46,457 nucleotides of DNA, from positions 1 to 46,457 of the forward strand of contig BMPS01000019.1 of assembly GCA_014647715.1 (NCBI GenBank), read 5' to 3'. The notes beneath the pieces are model-generated. The model had not been told where the DNA came from and made no database searches. It saw nothing but the letters and a program-made list of their open reading frames with translations. Shown one piece after another: positions 8,803-21,000 of this stretch; the first letter of the stretch is position 1; each line of letters starts with the position of its first letter. Made by a program: the position numbers and the translations under genes. Origin of the DNA: Streptomyces cinereus. GTDB lineage: Bacteria > Pseudomonadota > Gammaproteobacteria > Pseudomonadales > Moraxellaceae.

Positions 8803-9822
8803 ATGCAGTACAATTTTTTAAATGCCTTTCAACATCTCAAAAACAGGCAAGCCCCCGCCACTGGGGTGTGGCTAATGCATGGCGATGAAGATTTGCTGTC
8901 ACAGTGGCTGATTGAAAAAATGTCGCCCAATTGGCGGCAGCATAATATGGCAATTTCGCACATGGATATTACCAGCGCCAAATCATGGCAAGCGGTTTTG
9001 GCAGAGCTGAACAGTCTGTCACTGTTTGACGACAACAAAGCCATTATCGTTCACGGCAATCATAAGCCCGATAAAGAGGCGTTGGCAGAATTAGCGCAAT
9101 TTGCGACCAGCAATTCGAGCAATTGCTTAGTCATTATCAGTGATAAATACGATAAAAAAAGCCAAAACAGTGCGTTTTTTTTGCTTTGCGACAAATTTGG
9201 TCAGGTCATTGAATGCCATCTTTATCAAGAGCAGCAACGCGAACAATTGCTACAGCAACACGCCCAAGATTTTGGGCTCGAACTTACCAAAGCCGCTTGG
9301 CAAATACTGATGGCACAAACTCAGCATAATTTGCTAGCGGCTTACCAAAGTCTGTGGCGGCTCTCCTATCTCTATGCTACAACAGATGCGAGTCCTCCTA
9401 CCTATTTTGTGACCATCGATGAGTCTCAGCTGTTTGATGGATTGGTGAGTCAATCTATGTTTACCACCTTTGATTTATCGGATGCGATGTTGGCAGGTGA
9501 TACCGCGCAGGTTGCAAAAATCTTGCAGCAACTCAAAGCCAGTGAAGAACCAGAGAGTCTAGTGTTATGGATGATAGCCAAAGACATGCGCAATATTTTA
9601 AGCTTGCAATCAGGGGCAAGTTATCAAAGCCTCGGCATTTGGCAAAGCAAGCAACAGCTGTATAGTAAAGCCCTGCATCGTCATTCCCATGACGCAACCC
9701 GAAACTGGTCGGATGCACTGTACCAAGCCGACCAAGCCATCAAAGGTCTGGTGCAACAACCGGCTTGGGAGCTCCTCTACCAACTCGCTTTTCGCCTAGC
9801 GGGTCAACCGCTATTTCACTAA
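8803..9822 (+). CDS. holA: DNA polymerase III delta subunit HolA (339 aa)
   Basis: Clamp-loader delta subunit that opens the beta sliding clamp for loading on primed DNA. The N-terminal part shows the family pattern VWLMHGDEDLL, then LNSLSLFDDNKAIIVHG, then NCLVIISDKYDKKSQNSAFF, as in HolA proteins. The C-terminal collar region contains LVLWMIAKDMRNIL. Length matches E. coli HolA (343 aa). The first residues MQYNFL fit the family start. It follows lptE by 30 bp and probably shares its transcript. Confidence 0.94.
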   Translation: MQYNFLNAFQHLKNRQAPATGVWLMHGDEDLLSQWLIEKMSPNWRQHNMAISHMDITSAKSWQAVLAELNSLSLFDDNKAIIVHGNHKPDKEALAELAQFATSNSSNCLVIISDKYDKKSQNSAFFLLCDKFGQVIECHLYQEQQREQLLQQHAQDFGLELTKAAWQILMAQTQHNLLAAYQSLWRLSYLYATTDASPPTYFVTIDESQLFDGLVSQSMFTTFDLSDAMLAGDTAQVAKILQQLKASEEPESLVLWMIAKDMRNILSLQSGASYQSLGIWQSKQQLYSKALHRHSHDATRNWSDALYQADQAIKGLVQQPAWELLYQLAFRLAGQPLFH

Positions 9823-10122
9823 TTGCTTTAAAAGTTACTTTTAAATTTGTTTTTAAAAATGCTCCGCAACCTTTACAGCTTTTCAAACAACCCGACCATC
9901 AAAACACCATACAATCCACTAACCTCAAATTTTTAATGCGTTTTTCTTACTCATAACATTTATTTTATAATCCAGCAAGATTATGTGGTTAAAATTAAAA
10001 ATCCTTGCGACTTCCCTATTTTTATTGCAATTTATTCTCATTTAGCTTTTAATACTCCCTGTTAAAAAGCTGTATTTATTTAATTTTTTTCAATTGTTTA
10101 TTCCTTGATAAGGCTTGGCACG
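9823..10122. other. 300-bp intergenic region before macA
   Basis: AT-rich spacer between holA and macA. I see no gene, no clear terminator hairpin after holA, and no paired -35/-10 boxes. Presumably it holds the macAB promoter. Confidence 0.4.
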
Positions 10123-11433
10123 ATGACCGCTACCCAAAAAAAATGGCTCAAATGGGCAATCTTAAGTTTGATCGTTATTTCGCTGGCAGCGTTAGCTTAT
10201 TGGTACTTTAAACCCAAACCGCAAAAATCCAATTACATCACCGCCAATGTCGAACGTAGTGATATTGAGAACAGTGTGATGTCCACGGGCAAAATTGAAG
10301 GCATTAAACAAGTGGATGTTGGCGCTCAGGTGTCAGGGGAAGTGACAAAATTGTATGTCGAGGTGGGTGATACGGTCAAAAAGGGCGATGTCATTGCTCA
10401 AATTGACCCAGTTACCCTGCAAAATACCTTAACCACGCAGCAAGCTACCTTACAGCAAAGCAAAGCGAATTTGGAAAGTACCAAGTCCGCCTATCAGACC
10501 AAACAAGCCGCGCTTGCCACAGCGCGAGCCGACTTGAAAGGTAAAATAGCAACCTTGCAACAATCGCAAACAGAATACAATCGCCTAAAATCCTTGCTTG
10601 CCATGAATGCCATCTCCAAACAAGAGCTGGAGCAAGCAGATACCGCTGTCAAAACAGCCCAAGCCAATGTAGATAGCGCCAAAGAAGCGATTGCGACTGC
10701 CCAAGCAAATATTGCCTCATCGCAAGCCGATATTGTGAGTGCACAACAAACCATAAAAAAAGCACAAACTGATGTCAATACCGCTGAAAAAAATCTTGGA
10801 TATAGCCAAATTGTTGCCCCGATGTCAGGCACGGTGATTTCTATCACCACCAAACAAGGGCAAACGGTGAACGCCAATCAATCAGCCCCCACCATTGTGA
10901 CATTGGCAGATTTGAGCAGTGTACGCGTGAAAGCCAAAATATCAGAAGCCGATGTCGTCAATCTCAAAACAGGACTGCCGGTTTATTTCAATATCATTGG
11001 ACGCCCAGATAAGAAATACCAAGCTACACTGTCAACCATTGGACCTGCGCCCGATGGTACTACCGCCAGTGACTCATCTACGTCAACGGATTCGGCGATT
11101 TATTATATTGGTTATTTTACCGTCCCCAATCCCGATGGCGCGCTACGTATCAACATGACAGCACAAGTCTATATTGTTGAAAATAAAGTCAGTAATGTGC
11201 TTAGTGTACCCGCTGCGGCAATCAAAACTGACCCAAAAATGGGCAGTTATGTTGAAGTCGTACAATCCGATGGTACTACCAAAAAACAAGCGGTCAAAAC
11301 AGGTGTCACCAATCGTATTACCACCCAAATTCTTAGCGGCGTCAACCAAGGTGATAAGGTGGTTGTGGGTCAAGCAGCGGTGAGTAAATCAAGTTCATCG
11401 TCTAAAAATAACGGTGGTCCGCCGATGATGTAA
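10123..11433 (+). CDS. macA: MacA-type periplasmic adaptor subunit (436 aa)
   Basis: Membrane-fusion adaptor that links the MacB transporter to an outer-membrane TolC channel for export of macrolides, toxins or siderophores. Residues about 11-30 form the inner-membrane anchor. A lipoyl/biotinyl-like half (VDVGAQVSGEV) is followed by a long Ala/Gln-rich alpha-helical hairpin (about 100-235), then the second lipoyl half (IVAPMSGTVISI), a beta-barrel and the membrane-proximal domain. ATG 10123 is preferred over a TTG at 10105 because AAGG lies nine bases upstream. No tolC homologue is adjacent, as is usual for macAB. Confidence 0.93.
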   Translation: MTATQKKWLKWAILSLIVISLAALAYWYFKPKPQKSNYITANVERSDIENSVMSTGKIEGIKQVDVGAQVSGEVTKLYVEVGDTVKKGDVIAQIDPVTLQNTLTTQQATLQQSKANLESTKSAYQTKQAALATARADLKGKIATLQQSQTEYNRLKSLLAMNAISKQELEQADTAVKTAQANVDSAKEAIATAQANIASSQADIVSAQQTIKKAQTDVNTAEKNLGYSQIVAPMSGTVISITTKQGQTVNANQSAPTIVTLADLSSVRVKAKISEADVVNLKTGLPVYFNIIGRPDKKYQATLSTIGPAPDGTTASDSSTSTDSAIYYIGYFTVPNPDGALRINMTAQVYIVENKVSNVLSVPAAAIKTDPKMGSYVEVVQSDGTTKKQAVKTGVTNRITTQILSGVNQGDKVVVGQAAVSKSSSSSKNNGGPPMM

Positions 11434-11476
11434 TTATCGGTAGATGATAACCCTAGATTGTAAACGTTGATTGTAA

Positions 11477-11512
11477 CCTATGACGCATGCTAACCCTATG
11501 ACGCATGCTAAC
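11477..11512. repeat. 18-bp perfect tandem repeat between macA and macB
   Basis: CCTATGACGCATGCTAAC occurs twice with no gap (11477-11494, 11495-11512). Each copy contains the palindrome GCATGC. It ends 17 bp before the macB start, inside a presumed operon leader. Confidence 0.95.
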
Positions 11513-11529
11513 TGTGAGACACACGGCTG

Positions 11530-13512
11530 ATGATAACGCAAGACACCAAACAACCTGTCATGGAAGTGAAGGATTTAATCCGCGAATTCCCTGCAGGTGA
11601 TGAAAAAATTCGGGTTTTACATGGGATTGACTTGACCATTTACGAAGGCGAAATGGTCGCAATTATCGGTCAATCAGGCTCGGGTAAATCCACCTTAATG
11701 AATATCTTAGGCTGCCTAGATCAGGCGACTGCGGGCAGTTACCACATCTATGGCAAAGCGGTGGACAAACTCACCGCAGACGAACTTGCCGAGCTTCGCC
11801 GTGAGCATTTTGGATTTATTTTTCAGCGCTATCATTTACTCGGTGACATCAATGCCCAAGACAATGTCGCTGTCCCTGCTGTATATGCAGGGATGCCTGT
11901 GCGGCAACGTGAAGCGCGCGCCACCCAATTGTTAGAAGACTTAGGTCTTGCGGCAAAAACCCAAAATCGCCCTAGCCAACTCTCCGGTGGTCAACAACAG
12001 CGTGTGTCTATTGCTCGTGCGTTAATGAATGGTGGCGATATTATCTTGGCAGATGAACCGACTGGGGCTTTAGATAGCCAATCGGGTAAAGACGTGATGG
12101 CAATTTTGAGAAATCTAAATAGCCAAGGTCATACCATCATTATGGTGACCCACGATCCTTCCATCGCTGCCCAAGCCGAACGCGTGATTGAAATCAAAGA
12201 CGGACAGATTCTTAAAGATTATTATACCGATAATAGATTTGATAAAACCAAAGAGGTTCAACACCTAAATTTTGCCAAAAAATCTGGTGTTACCGCGTTT
12301 TTGGACCGCTTATCTGAAGCCTTTAAGATGTCCGTTTTGGCGATGAAAGCGCATAAAATGCGGACATTGTTAACCATGCTAGGTATTATTATTGGTATTG
12401 CCTCTGTGGTATCGGTAGTGGGTCTAGGACAAGGTTCTCAACAAAAAATTCTCAATGATATTAGCTCCTTAGGGACCAATACTTTAACCATACGAGATGG
12501 CTATAAATTTGGTGACCCTCGCCGTAAATACCATGATGATAATCTAACAGATGCCGATGCGAATGCTGTCGCAGAACAGCCGTATGTGCAAAGCGTCAGT
12601 CCACAAGTCAGCAGCAATAGCACCACTGCTCGTTACCGTGAAACAGAAGTTTCGGTGAATGTCAGTGGCGTGGGCAAAGATTATCTAACGGTGAAAGGGG
12701 AAAAACTGGCGCTTGGGCAAACCTTTAATGACAATAGTATCACCTCCATGACCCAAGATGTGATTATTGATAATAATGCAAAAACCGCCTTTTTTGCCAA
12801 TGTCAGTGACCCCATTGGTGAAGTGATGTTGGTGGGTAGTGTGCCCGCTCGTGTCATCGGTGTGCTGCAGCCATCTGAGCAAGCTTTTGGTCCAAGTTCA
12901 GACACCCCTACCCTGTATATGCCTTATACCACTGTGATGCGTAGAATGGTTGGTACGAGTCATGTAGATAGTTTTATTGTGCTACTAAAAAACACTATCT
13001 CGTCTAGTGCCGCTGAGCAAGCTGTTTCTGATTTGATAGAGCAGCGCCATGGCACCGATGACTTTCGTATTCAAAACTCTGATTCAATCCGTCAGACGAT
13101 TGAATCTACCACAGGCACGATGACATTACTGGTATCATCGATAGCCATTATTTCTTTGATTGTGGGGGGTATTGGCGTTATGAATATTATGCTCGTCTCA
13201 GTCACCGAGCGCACCAGTGAAATTGGTGTGCGTATGGCAGTGGGCGCAAGACAATCTGATATCATGCAGCAGTTTTTAATAGAAGCGATTTTGGTGTGTA
13301 TCTTGGGCGGGATTTTAGGCATTAGCCTAGCGTTTGCCATTGGTGCTTTAATTAACAAATTTGCAGGGGGTAATTTCCAAGTGGTGTATTCAACCACCTC
13401 TATTGTAGCGGCGGTGGTGTGTTCCACTCTCATTGGTGTGGTTTTTGGGTTTATTCCTGCGCGCAATGCCGCGAGACTCAATCCTGTTGATGCCTTATCA
13501 GGTGGTGAATAA
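11530..13512 (+). CDS. macB: MacB-type ABC transporter, fused ATPase-permease (660 aa)
   Basis: Inner-membrane ABC transporter that powers the MacAB-TolC pump. The N-terminal ATPase has Walker A GQSGSGKST (about 48-56), the signature LSGGQQQR (about 153-160) and Walker B ILADEP (about 174-179). A first membrane helix (about 280-305) is followed by a large periplasmic domain (about 305-530), then three C-terminal membrane helices, the normal MacB architecture. Its length is close to E. coli MacB (648 aa). An 18-bp tandem repeat separates it from macA, and the two are almost certainly cotranscribed. Confidence 0.95.
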   Translation: MITQDTKQPVMEVKDLIREFPAGDEKIRVLHGIDLTIYEGEMVAIIGQSGSGKSTLMNILGCLDQATAGSYHIYGKAVDKLTADELAELRREHFGFIFQRYHLLGDINAQDNVAVPAVYAGMPVRQREARATQLLEDLGLAAKTQNRPSQLSGGQQQRVSIARALMNGGDIILADEPTGALDSQSGKDVMAILRNLNSQGHTIIMVTHDPSIAAQAERVIEIKDGQILKDYYTDNRFDKTKEVQHLNFAKKSGVTAFLDRLSEAFKMSVLAMKAHKMRTLLTMLGIIIGIASVVSVVGLGQGSQQKILNDISSLGTNTLTIRDGYKFGDPRRKYHDDNLTDADANAVAEQPYVQSVSPQVSSNSTTARYRETEVSVNVSGVGKDYLTVKGEKLALGQTFNDNSITSMTQDVIIDNNAKTAFFANVSDPIGEVMLVGSVPARVIGVLQPSEQAFGPSSDTPTLYMPYTTVMRRMVGTSHVDSFIVLLKNTISSSAAEQAVSDLIEQRHGTDDFRIQNSDSIRQTIESTTGTMTLLVSSIAIISLIVGGIGVMNIMLVSVTERTSEIGVRMAVGARQSDIMQQFLIEAILVCILGGILGISLAFAIGALINKFAGGNFQVVYSTTSIVAAVVCSTLIGVVFGFIPARNAARLNPVDALSGGE

Positions 13513-13669
13513 AAGTTTTATCACCTATTTAGTCATCATCTAGCTCGTCAATACCTATCTAATTAGACTTATCTAATCAAAGCTGAATAAGTTAAAGGTA
13601 TGATAAGTCGATGAATTTACGCTTCTATTTTGATGCCAATCTTTAGTTAAAAAATTTGTGCAAAAAGGC

Positions 13670-13697
13670 TTGCAAACTAAGATTTAATGCGTATAAT
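13670..13697 (+). promoter_or_regulatory. Sigma70-type promoter of the tRNA-Lys pair
   Basis: TTGCAA (13670-13675), a 16-bp spacer, and a perfect TATAAT (13692-13697), ending 70 bp before the first tRNA. It is the best-formed promoter in the window. Confidence 0.75.
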
Positions 13698-13767
13698 ATG
13701 CACTCACTTAACGGCAATAGCCAAAATAAAAACGTGAAAAATCGTTTTGTATTGCCTTAACAGTTTT

Positions 13768-13843
13768 GGATCGTTAGCTCAGTTGGTAGAGCAGTGGACT
13801 TTTAATCCATTGGTCCCGCGTTCGAGTCGCGGACGATCCACCA
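13768..13843 (+). tRNA. tRNA-Lys(TTT), copy 1
   Basis: A 76-base cloverleaf including an encoded CCA. The acceptor stem GGATCGT pairs with ACGATCC, the D-arm is GCTCAGTTGGTAGAGC, the anticodon loop is CTTTTAA with anticodon TTT, and the T-arm is CGCGTTCGAGTCGCG. It reads AAA and AAG codons. It is identical to the copy at 13988. Confidence 0.97.
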
Positions 13844-13987
13844 TATTGTAAAAGTTTGACAATGTCGTTTTATGAATTTGACTTGTGAAATCAAAATTGC
13901 TTTGCAATTTTTTAATGCTTTAGCAAATCATAGATTTGCTCTTGCGAAGCTAAAAACGTCTCCCAGACGTTTTCTTAACGCTTCTCA
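13844..13987. other. tRNA spacer with three tri-loop hairpins
   Basis: The 144-bp spacer holds three perfect hairpins in a row, each with a three-base loop. They are 13893-13911 (8-bp stem, loop TTT), 13922-13940 (8-bp stem, loop ATA) and 13953-13973 (9-bp stem, loop CCC). Their stems differ in sequence, so this is not a simple repeat. They could guide processing of the two-tRNA transcript or derive from a palindromic repeat element. Confidence 0.75.
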
Positions 13988-14063
13988 GGATCGTTAGCTC
14001 AGTTGGTAGAGCAGTGGACTTTTAATCCATTGGTCCCGCGTTCGAGTCGCGGACGATCCACCA
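13988..14063 (+). tRNA. tRNA-Lys(TTT), copy 2
   Basis: Same 76 bases as copy 1, with encoded CCA and anticodon TTT. No promoter is visible just upstream, so it is probably processed from a transcript started at 13670-13697 that ends at the terminator at 14070. Confidence 0.97.
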
Positions 14064-14069
14064 TATCCA

Positions 14070-14101
14070 AAGCCCTTATCGAATTGATAAGGGCTTTTTT
14101 T
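14070..14101 (+). terminator. Rho-independent terminator of the tRNA-Lys pair
   Basis: A perfect 11-bp stem (14070-14080 with 14086-14096), a 5-base loop and a T run. It begins six bases after the second tRNA. Confidence 0.93.
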
Positions 14102-14235
14102 ATACCATTGATTTTATAACGCTATGATTTAGGCTAGCAGTTTATCTAGCTTATATTAGGCAAATAAAAATTACCTGCGCTACTTCAACGCATCTTTGAT
14201 TGTATTAAATGGTCAGCTTAGCGTTTAGTAAAGAA

Positions 14236-14270
14236 AAAAGCCAAACCTTTAACTTAATGGTTTGGCTTTT
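14236..14270 (-). terminator. Terminator of the glycine-zipper gene
   Basis: The stem AAAAGCCAAACC pairs with GGTTTGGCTTTT across an 11-base loop, followed on the minus strand by a T run. It lies about 50 bp past the stop codon of the gene at 14323-14601. Confidence 0.8.
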
Positions 14271-14322
14271 GACAGTATCGCTGTCGGATGCTGTCGAGAT
14301 AAGCTATGACTTTTAGAGTAGC

Positions 14323-14601
14323 TTATTTTTGGTATGGATAGTTAGGTGATGTACTTAATACATAGCCTGTTGCACCACCCGCTGCTGCACCGATTGCTGC
14401 GGCTTTACCGATGTCGCTACGGTCGCCATCTGATTTTGCCAGTGCACCTAACGCTGCACCCGCTACCGCGCCTTGCATCGCCGCGCGAGAAGAACCTTGG
14501 GTAGTGACGCGGTTGCCATAGGCATCAGTGGTAGCACACGCTGTCAATGCTGTTGAACCAACAAGTGTCGCAAGTACCGCAAGTGTTTTAAGTGATTTCA
14601 T
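14323..14601 (-). CDS. Glycine-zipper lipoprotein (92 aa)
   Basis: A signal peptide ends in a lipobox, LTAC23, in the chosen frame; the mature part is a Gly/Ala-rich helical hairpin (AVAGAALGALA ... AAAIGAAAGGATGYVL), as in YMGG-like glycine-zipper proteins. These are small outer-membrane-associated lipoproteins without a defined reaction. ATG 14601 is chosen because GGAG lies upstream at the right distance; an earlier in-frame start at 14625 adds eight polar residues before the signal peptide. It has its own terminator at 14236-14270. Confidence 0.8.
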   Translation of the reverse strand: MKSLKTLAVLATLVGSTALTACATTDAYGNRVTTQGSSRAAMQGAVAGAALGALAKSDGDRSDIGKAAAIGAAAGGATGYVLSTSPNYPYQK

Positions 14602-14818
14602 ACTTTTCTCCAGTAGGGTTTCCATTTGCTAAAATGTCAGATTCTTTTAGCAACTTACGGAAGTTATATTAGCGTAAATTTTTCACCCTATTGTTATGAA
14701 TAAAGACTGATTTATACGTGTTTTGTAAGTAACCTTGCTATAGTTTGGGCAACAAATAGCTTACTCAAGGTTGCGTTAACTTATTCTACAATACTAGTTC
14801 TAATACATTAGCTATGCA

Positions 14819-16852
<2,034 letters not shown>

Positions 16853-16947
16853 TTAAAAAAGATAACAGATATTTTACAACAAAGTGATGGTTTACTTGGT
16901 CAATTTTTTCAGTCATCAGGTCAGTCAAAACAATAAAACTTTTAACC

Positions 16948-16977
16948 ATAAAAAAAGGCACTCACGAGGAGTACCTT
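16948..16977 (-). terminator. Terminator after zipA
   Basis: On the minus strand a 9-bp stem with one G-U pair (16969-16977 with 16955-16963) has a 5-base loop and is followed by seven T. It ends the zipA transcript and implies a separate promoter for ligA in the remaining gap. Confidence 0.75.
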
Positions 16978-16995
16978 GTTTCATTTTAGTAAAAT

Positions 16996-17943
16996 CTATC
17001 GACCAAAATTAATGGCAAGCTCGCGCATGGCTTGGGTGTTTTCTTTGTTAATCGGCTCGCCTGTGTCGTCATATACCGTGGCATTTAAGTCATTGGCAAG
17101 CAATCCTGCGATACTCATCATGCTATCAAAGCCTTGAACAGGGCGTGGGTGTGGTAGCGATAAAAATAATACCAAGCCTTTCATGGTTTGCGTCGGTAGT
17201 CGATTGAGATCGAACGGTGAAATACCCTCATTGTCAATCATCATCAGACTAAACCACAATAAGCCTGTTCCGTCTTTGTTTTCGTAGCGATGGAACATAT
17301 TCATCGCACCAAACTTCAAGCCATATTTGTCAATCAGCTCTAACAAATAATCGCCTTTAATGTCGACAAACTGCTGATTAGGAAAAATACTGATGTTGAT
17401 ATTTTGAATCGCGTTGTTGAGTGGGCTGTTTTGTTCTTCGTCAATTTGCGCTTGGATATGGGTGTCCAAAATTGGGCTGTTATCGGTAAAGCTGTCATTT
17501 TTTAGCTGATTTTCATCGAAAGTATGCACAACAGGGCTGATAGTCTCTGTGGCATTGGCGAGCATGCTAAAAGCGTCGTTTTCGTTTTCCACAAATGTAT
17601 TAGTTTCTGCCAATAATTTGTCATTGGCAGATTTAGTGGCGTTGGCAAAACCGCCACTGGCTGGATAGTTGTCTAGGTGTAACTCGGTATCGTCCGCGCT
17701 TAGCTTTACTTCGCCTTTAGGATTGTCGGATGTAATTTCCGCTTTAAACAACTGGCTTTCTTCGGGCTCAGGGCGCTGATGGCGTGGAATAATAGGTAGA
17801 CCATCTTTATCATGTTCAATCGCGTCAGTCGCTAATACATCTTGGTTTTTTTGACGAATGGATTTTAGTAGCGTGTAAATACCCCAAACGATAGCAACAA
17901 CCGCAAGAATGATAAGAATAAGCTGAGTGATAGACATAAACAA
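16996..17943 (-). CDS. zipA: Cell-division protein ZipA (315 aa)
   Basis: Inner-membrane protein that tethers FtsZ to the membrane at the start of division. Residues about 4-27 form the N-terminal membrane anchor. A basic patch and a long acidic, low-complexity linker (about 45-175) follow. The C-terminal FtsZ-binding domain (about 178-310) includes GLKFGAMNMFHRYE and PFDLNRLPTQTMKGLVLFL, both typical of ZipA. It lies between smc and ligA, the usual gammaproteobacterial order, with gaps near 150 bp on each side. ATG 17943 has AAAGG upstream; ATG 17937 is an alternative. Confidence 0.93.
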   Translation of the reverse strand: MFMSITQLILIILAVVAIVWGIYTLLKSIRQKNQDVLATDAIEHDKDGLPIIPRHQRPEPEESQLFKAEITSDNPKGEVKLSADDTELHLDNYPASGGFANATKSANDKLLAETNTFVENENDAFSMLANATETISPVVHTFDENQLKNDSFTDNSPILDTHIQAQIDEEQNSPLNNAIQNINISIFPNQQFVDIKGDYLLELIDKYGLKFGAMNMFHRYENKDGTGLLWFSLMMIDNEGISPFDLNRLPTQTMKGLVLFLSLPHPRPVQGFDSMMSIAGLLANDLNATVYDDTGEPINKENTQAMRELAINFGR

Positions 17944-18095
17944 CGACCTTTGAGAAAGACGATAACGACCCTGTTTGTAGTGTAAAAATTTTTACATCGG
18001 TATTTTTGCCGTTATACTATCATGACTTCATAAAATCAGCTAGAAAAAACCGTGACAAGGCTTGACTTTTTGCGTATTTGACAGGTGAAAATCGC

Positions 18096-21000
18096 TTATG
18101 CCAAATAAGCTTCCACCTCAGTCATATCCACACTGACCAGCTTGGACACCCCTGCCGTTGGCATGGTCACACCTTTGAGCTCATCGGCAATTTGCATGGC
18201 AAGTTTGTTATGACTGATGAAAACAAACTGTACGTCTTTGGCAAGCTGCTCAATTAAGCGAGTAAAGCGCGCGACATTGGCGTCATCGAGCGGCGCATCG
18301 ACTTCATCGAGCACACAAAATGGCGCGGGCTGCTGTTTAAAAATAGCAAAAATTAAACTTAACGCCGTTAAGGTCTTCTCACCGCCCGACAACAGGGCTA
18401 GCCGGCTGTTCTTTTTGCCTTTCGGCTGCGCCATAAGCTCTAGCCCTGACTGCCAGCCTTTGCCGCTGCCATCTTTGTCATTGGTATAGTCTGATAACAC
18501 CAGCTGCGCTTGCCCGCCGCCAAACACTTGGGTAAATAGCTTGTTAATTTCGATATTGACTTGGGTCAACATATCCATAAAAAGCTGTTTGGTCTGACTA
18601 TCAATCTGCTGGATAGCAAGTTGTAATTTGTCAATGCTTGCGGTCAAATCCGAGATTTGCTCAGCAAGGGGCGCCAATCGGCTGTTCACTTCGCTGAGCT
18701 CGGCTACTGCAGCATGATTGACTGCCCCAAGATTAACCACCTGTGATGCTAACTGCTCGAGTTGTCGTTGTAGTTGCTCGCGTTTGCTGCTACCGATTAA
18801 CTCAATATTGTCGGTTTTTGGCACGGCGATTTTGCGACTAGTCAATTGCTCACCAATCAATGCCACGTTTTGTTTTGCTAGTGCCAATGCGGTGTCGTTG
18901 GTGTGATATTGCTGTTGTAGTTGGCTTAACTGCTGCTGAGACTCTTGCACACCCAATTGCGCTTGATGTAGCTCGGTTTCCATGGTTTTCAAGGTCATTG
19001 TCAATTGCGTAACGCTGTCATTGGCGGTTTGCAGTTGCGTCGAGTCCACCGTGAGTTGATTTTGTAGCTGTGGCAAGCGTGCCTGCTGCTCGCTAATTTT
19101 ATGACTCAGCAGCTGCTGCTCACTGGTGAATCTTGCTTGGTCTTGGCAAGCTTTGGCAAGTTGCTGCTCACTTGCGGTGATTTGCAATTGTCCGGTTGCC
19201 AGTGTTTGGGTGATGCGATTTTGTTGTTGTTCTAGCTCGCGCTGCTGACTGGTAAACTGGTTTAAGCGCTCATCGAGTGACTGGCGTTCGCTGATTTGTT
19301 GCTGTAATTGCGGTTGTAAACGCGAAAGCGTGTTGCTTAGCTCATAAGTCCGCTGTTGCTCTTGCTGCAATTTGTCCGCAAAACCTAGCCCCTCTTGTTG
19401 TAGACGCTCGCTGTCATTGTCGAGGCGTTTTTTATCTTGATTAAGTTTATCGAGTGCGGATTGATAGTGATACTGCTGTTGTAGTTTTTGTTGCTGGCAT
19501 TGCTGTTGTTGCTGGGTTAGGCTGAGCAGTTGATTACGCGCGGTTCGGTCTTGCGCTTGCCATTCTTGCAGACTAACTCTCGCTTGTTGCAAGCGATCGG
19601 CTAGACGCTGCAGTTGAGGTTGTTGCTGCGCTAAGTGTTCATCGAGCTCTTCAATACGGGCTTCATTCATCAACTGCTGGCTAAAACTGATAACCTGCTG
19701 ACCCTCAGCTTGCAACAAATGGCTTAGGTTAATCAGCAGCTGCTGATTACAGAGTATCAGTTGTTGCGCTGAGGTATGCACCAGTAACCAATCGCCCATT
19801 GGCAAGCTATCGAGTAGCCCTTTATCCTGCACATCTGCCCAGTCAAGTGGCGTCGCACTGATCCAAACCTGCTGAAAAATAGCCAAATTGGGCGCCGCAA
19901 TCAAAGCAGACAGTGGCAAACAACCTTCTATTAGCTGACTGTTCAATGGGTTATTTTTCGAGGTGTGATGTAAAGTTGATTGATTATCAATAAACACCGC
20001 ATGGTCATGGATGATTTGGGCAAAATCTTGGTCAGCGGCGATAGACCATTTGGCAAATACCGTAACTAGGGTATCAAAAATATTGGCATACCCCTTACCT
20101 GTTTCGGTTAATTGCAGTTGACTGATAAGTTTTGGCAAACTGCTATTATTTTCTTGATTGGGTGACTGGTGGCTAACTTGGGCAAGGGCAGTTTCTTGTT
20201 GTGCTAGCAAATTTTGTAGCGTCGCGTGCTCGGTTTGCCACGCTTGGTACTGCTGCTCAGCTTGGCGATGCTGACGGGTCAAGCTGTCAACTTCATCAGC
20301 TTGGTCAGCGATAGCTTCTTGACGGGCGATGATATTGGCTTCAAGACGTTCAATCTCATCACTGAGTTCCGTCATTTGCGTGTCTAGCTCGTTGTCATCA
20401 AACGCTGCAAATTGCTGATCAAATGCGGCCTTAGCAGTCTGCCATGCCAATACGGCTTTGTCATGTTCGCTTTGGCGTTGTTGTTGGCGCTGTTGTTGGC
20501 TGGCATGGTGTTTGAGCGCATTTTCACTGACGGCAAGATTTTTTTCTACGTCTTGCTTTTGCTTATTTAACGCCACTAAATTTTTTGCAATGTGCTCACG
20601 CTGCTGTTTGCAATCATCTTGTTCATCGCGCAATTGGCGCAACTGTGCGGTGAGCTGTTCAAGCTTTGCAGGTAAGCCTTCAATACGTGTTTGCGCTTGC
20701 TGTTTTTGTGCTTGCAACGCTTGTTGATACGCTGCAAAACGACCCAGCTCAACATTGAGGACATTTAGGCGTTGTTGGTCATTGGCTAGGGCTTGTTCAG
20801 CTTGTTTCAGTAGACTTTGCGTTTCATGCTGCTGCTGCCAATAATCTTTAGCAAGATTTTGCTGGGTTTGTAGAGTCTGCTGTTGCTCAGTCAGAGCCTG
20901 CTGGGCAAGTTGCTGCTGCTCGATTAATCCTTCAATCAATACTTGCTGGGCGTCAACGCGCTCACGCATCGCTTGAAAATCTGCCGCGAGTGTTTGCTGT

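Noticed and set aside
20458-20727. Cys/Ser-rich open frame on the plus strand inside smc
   Set aside because: It is the antisense shadow of the Gln-rich coiled coil (CAG/CAA read as CTG/TTG and TGC/TGT).
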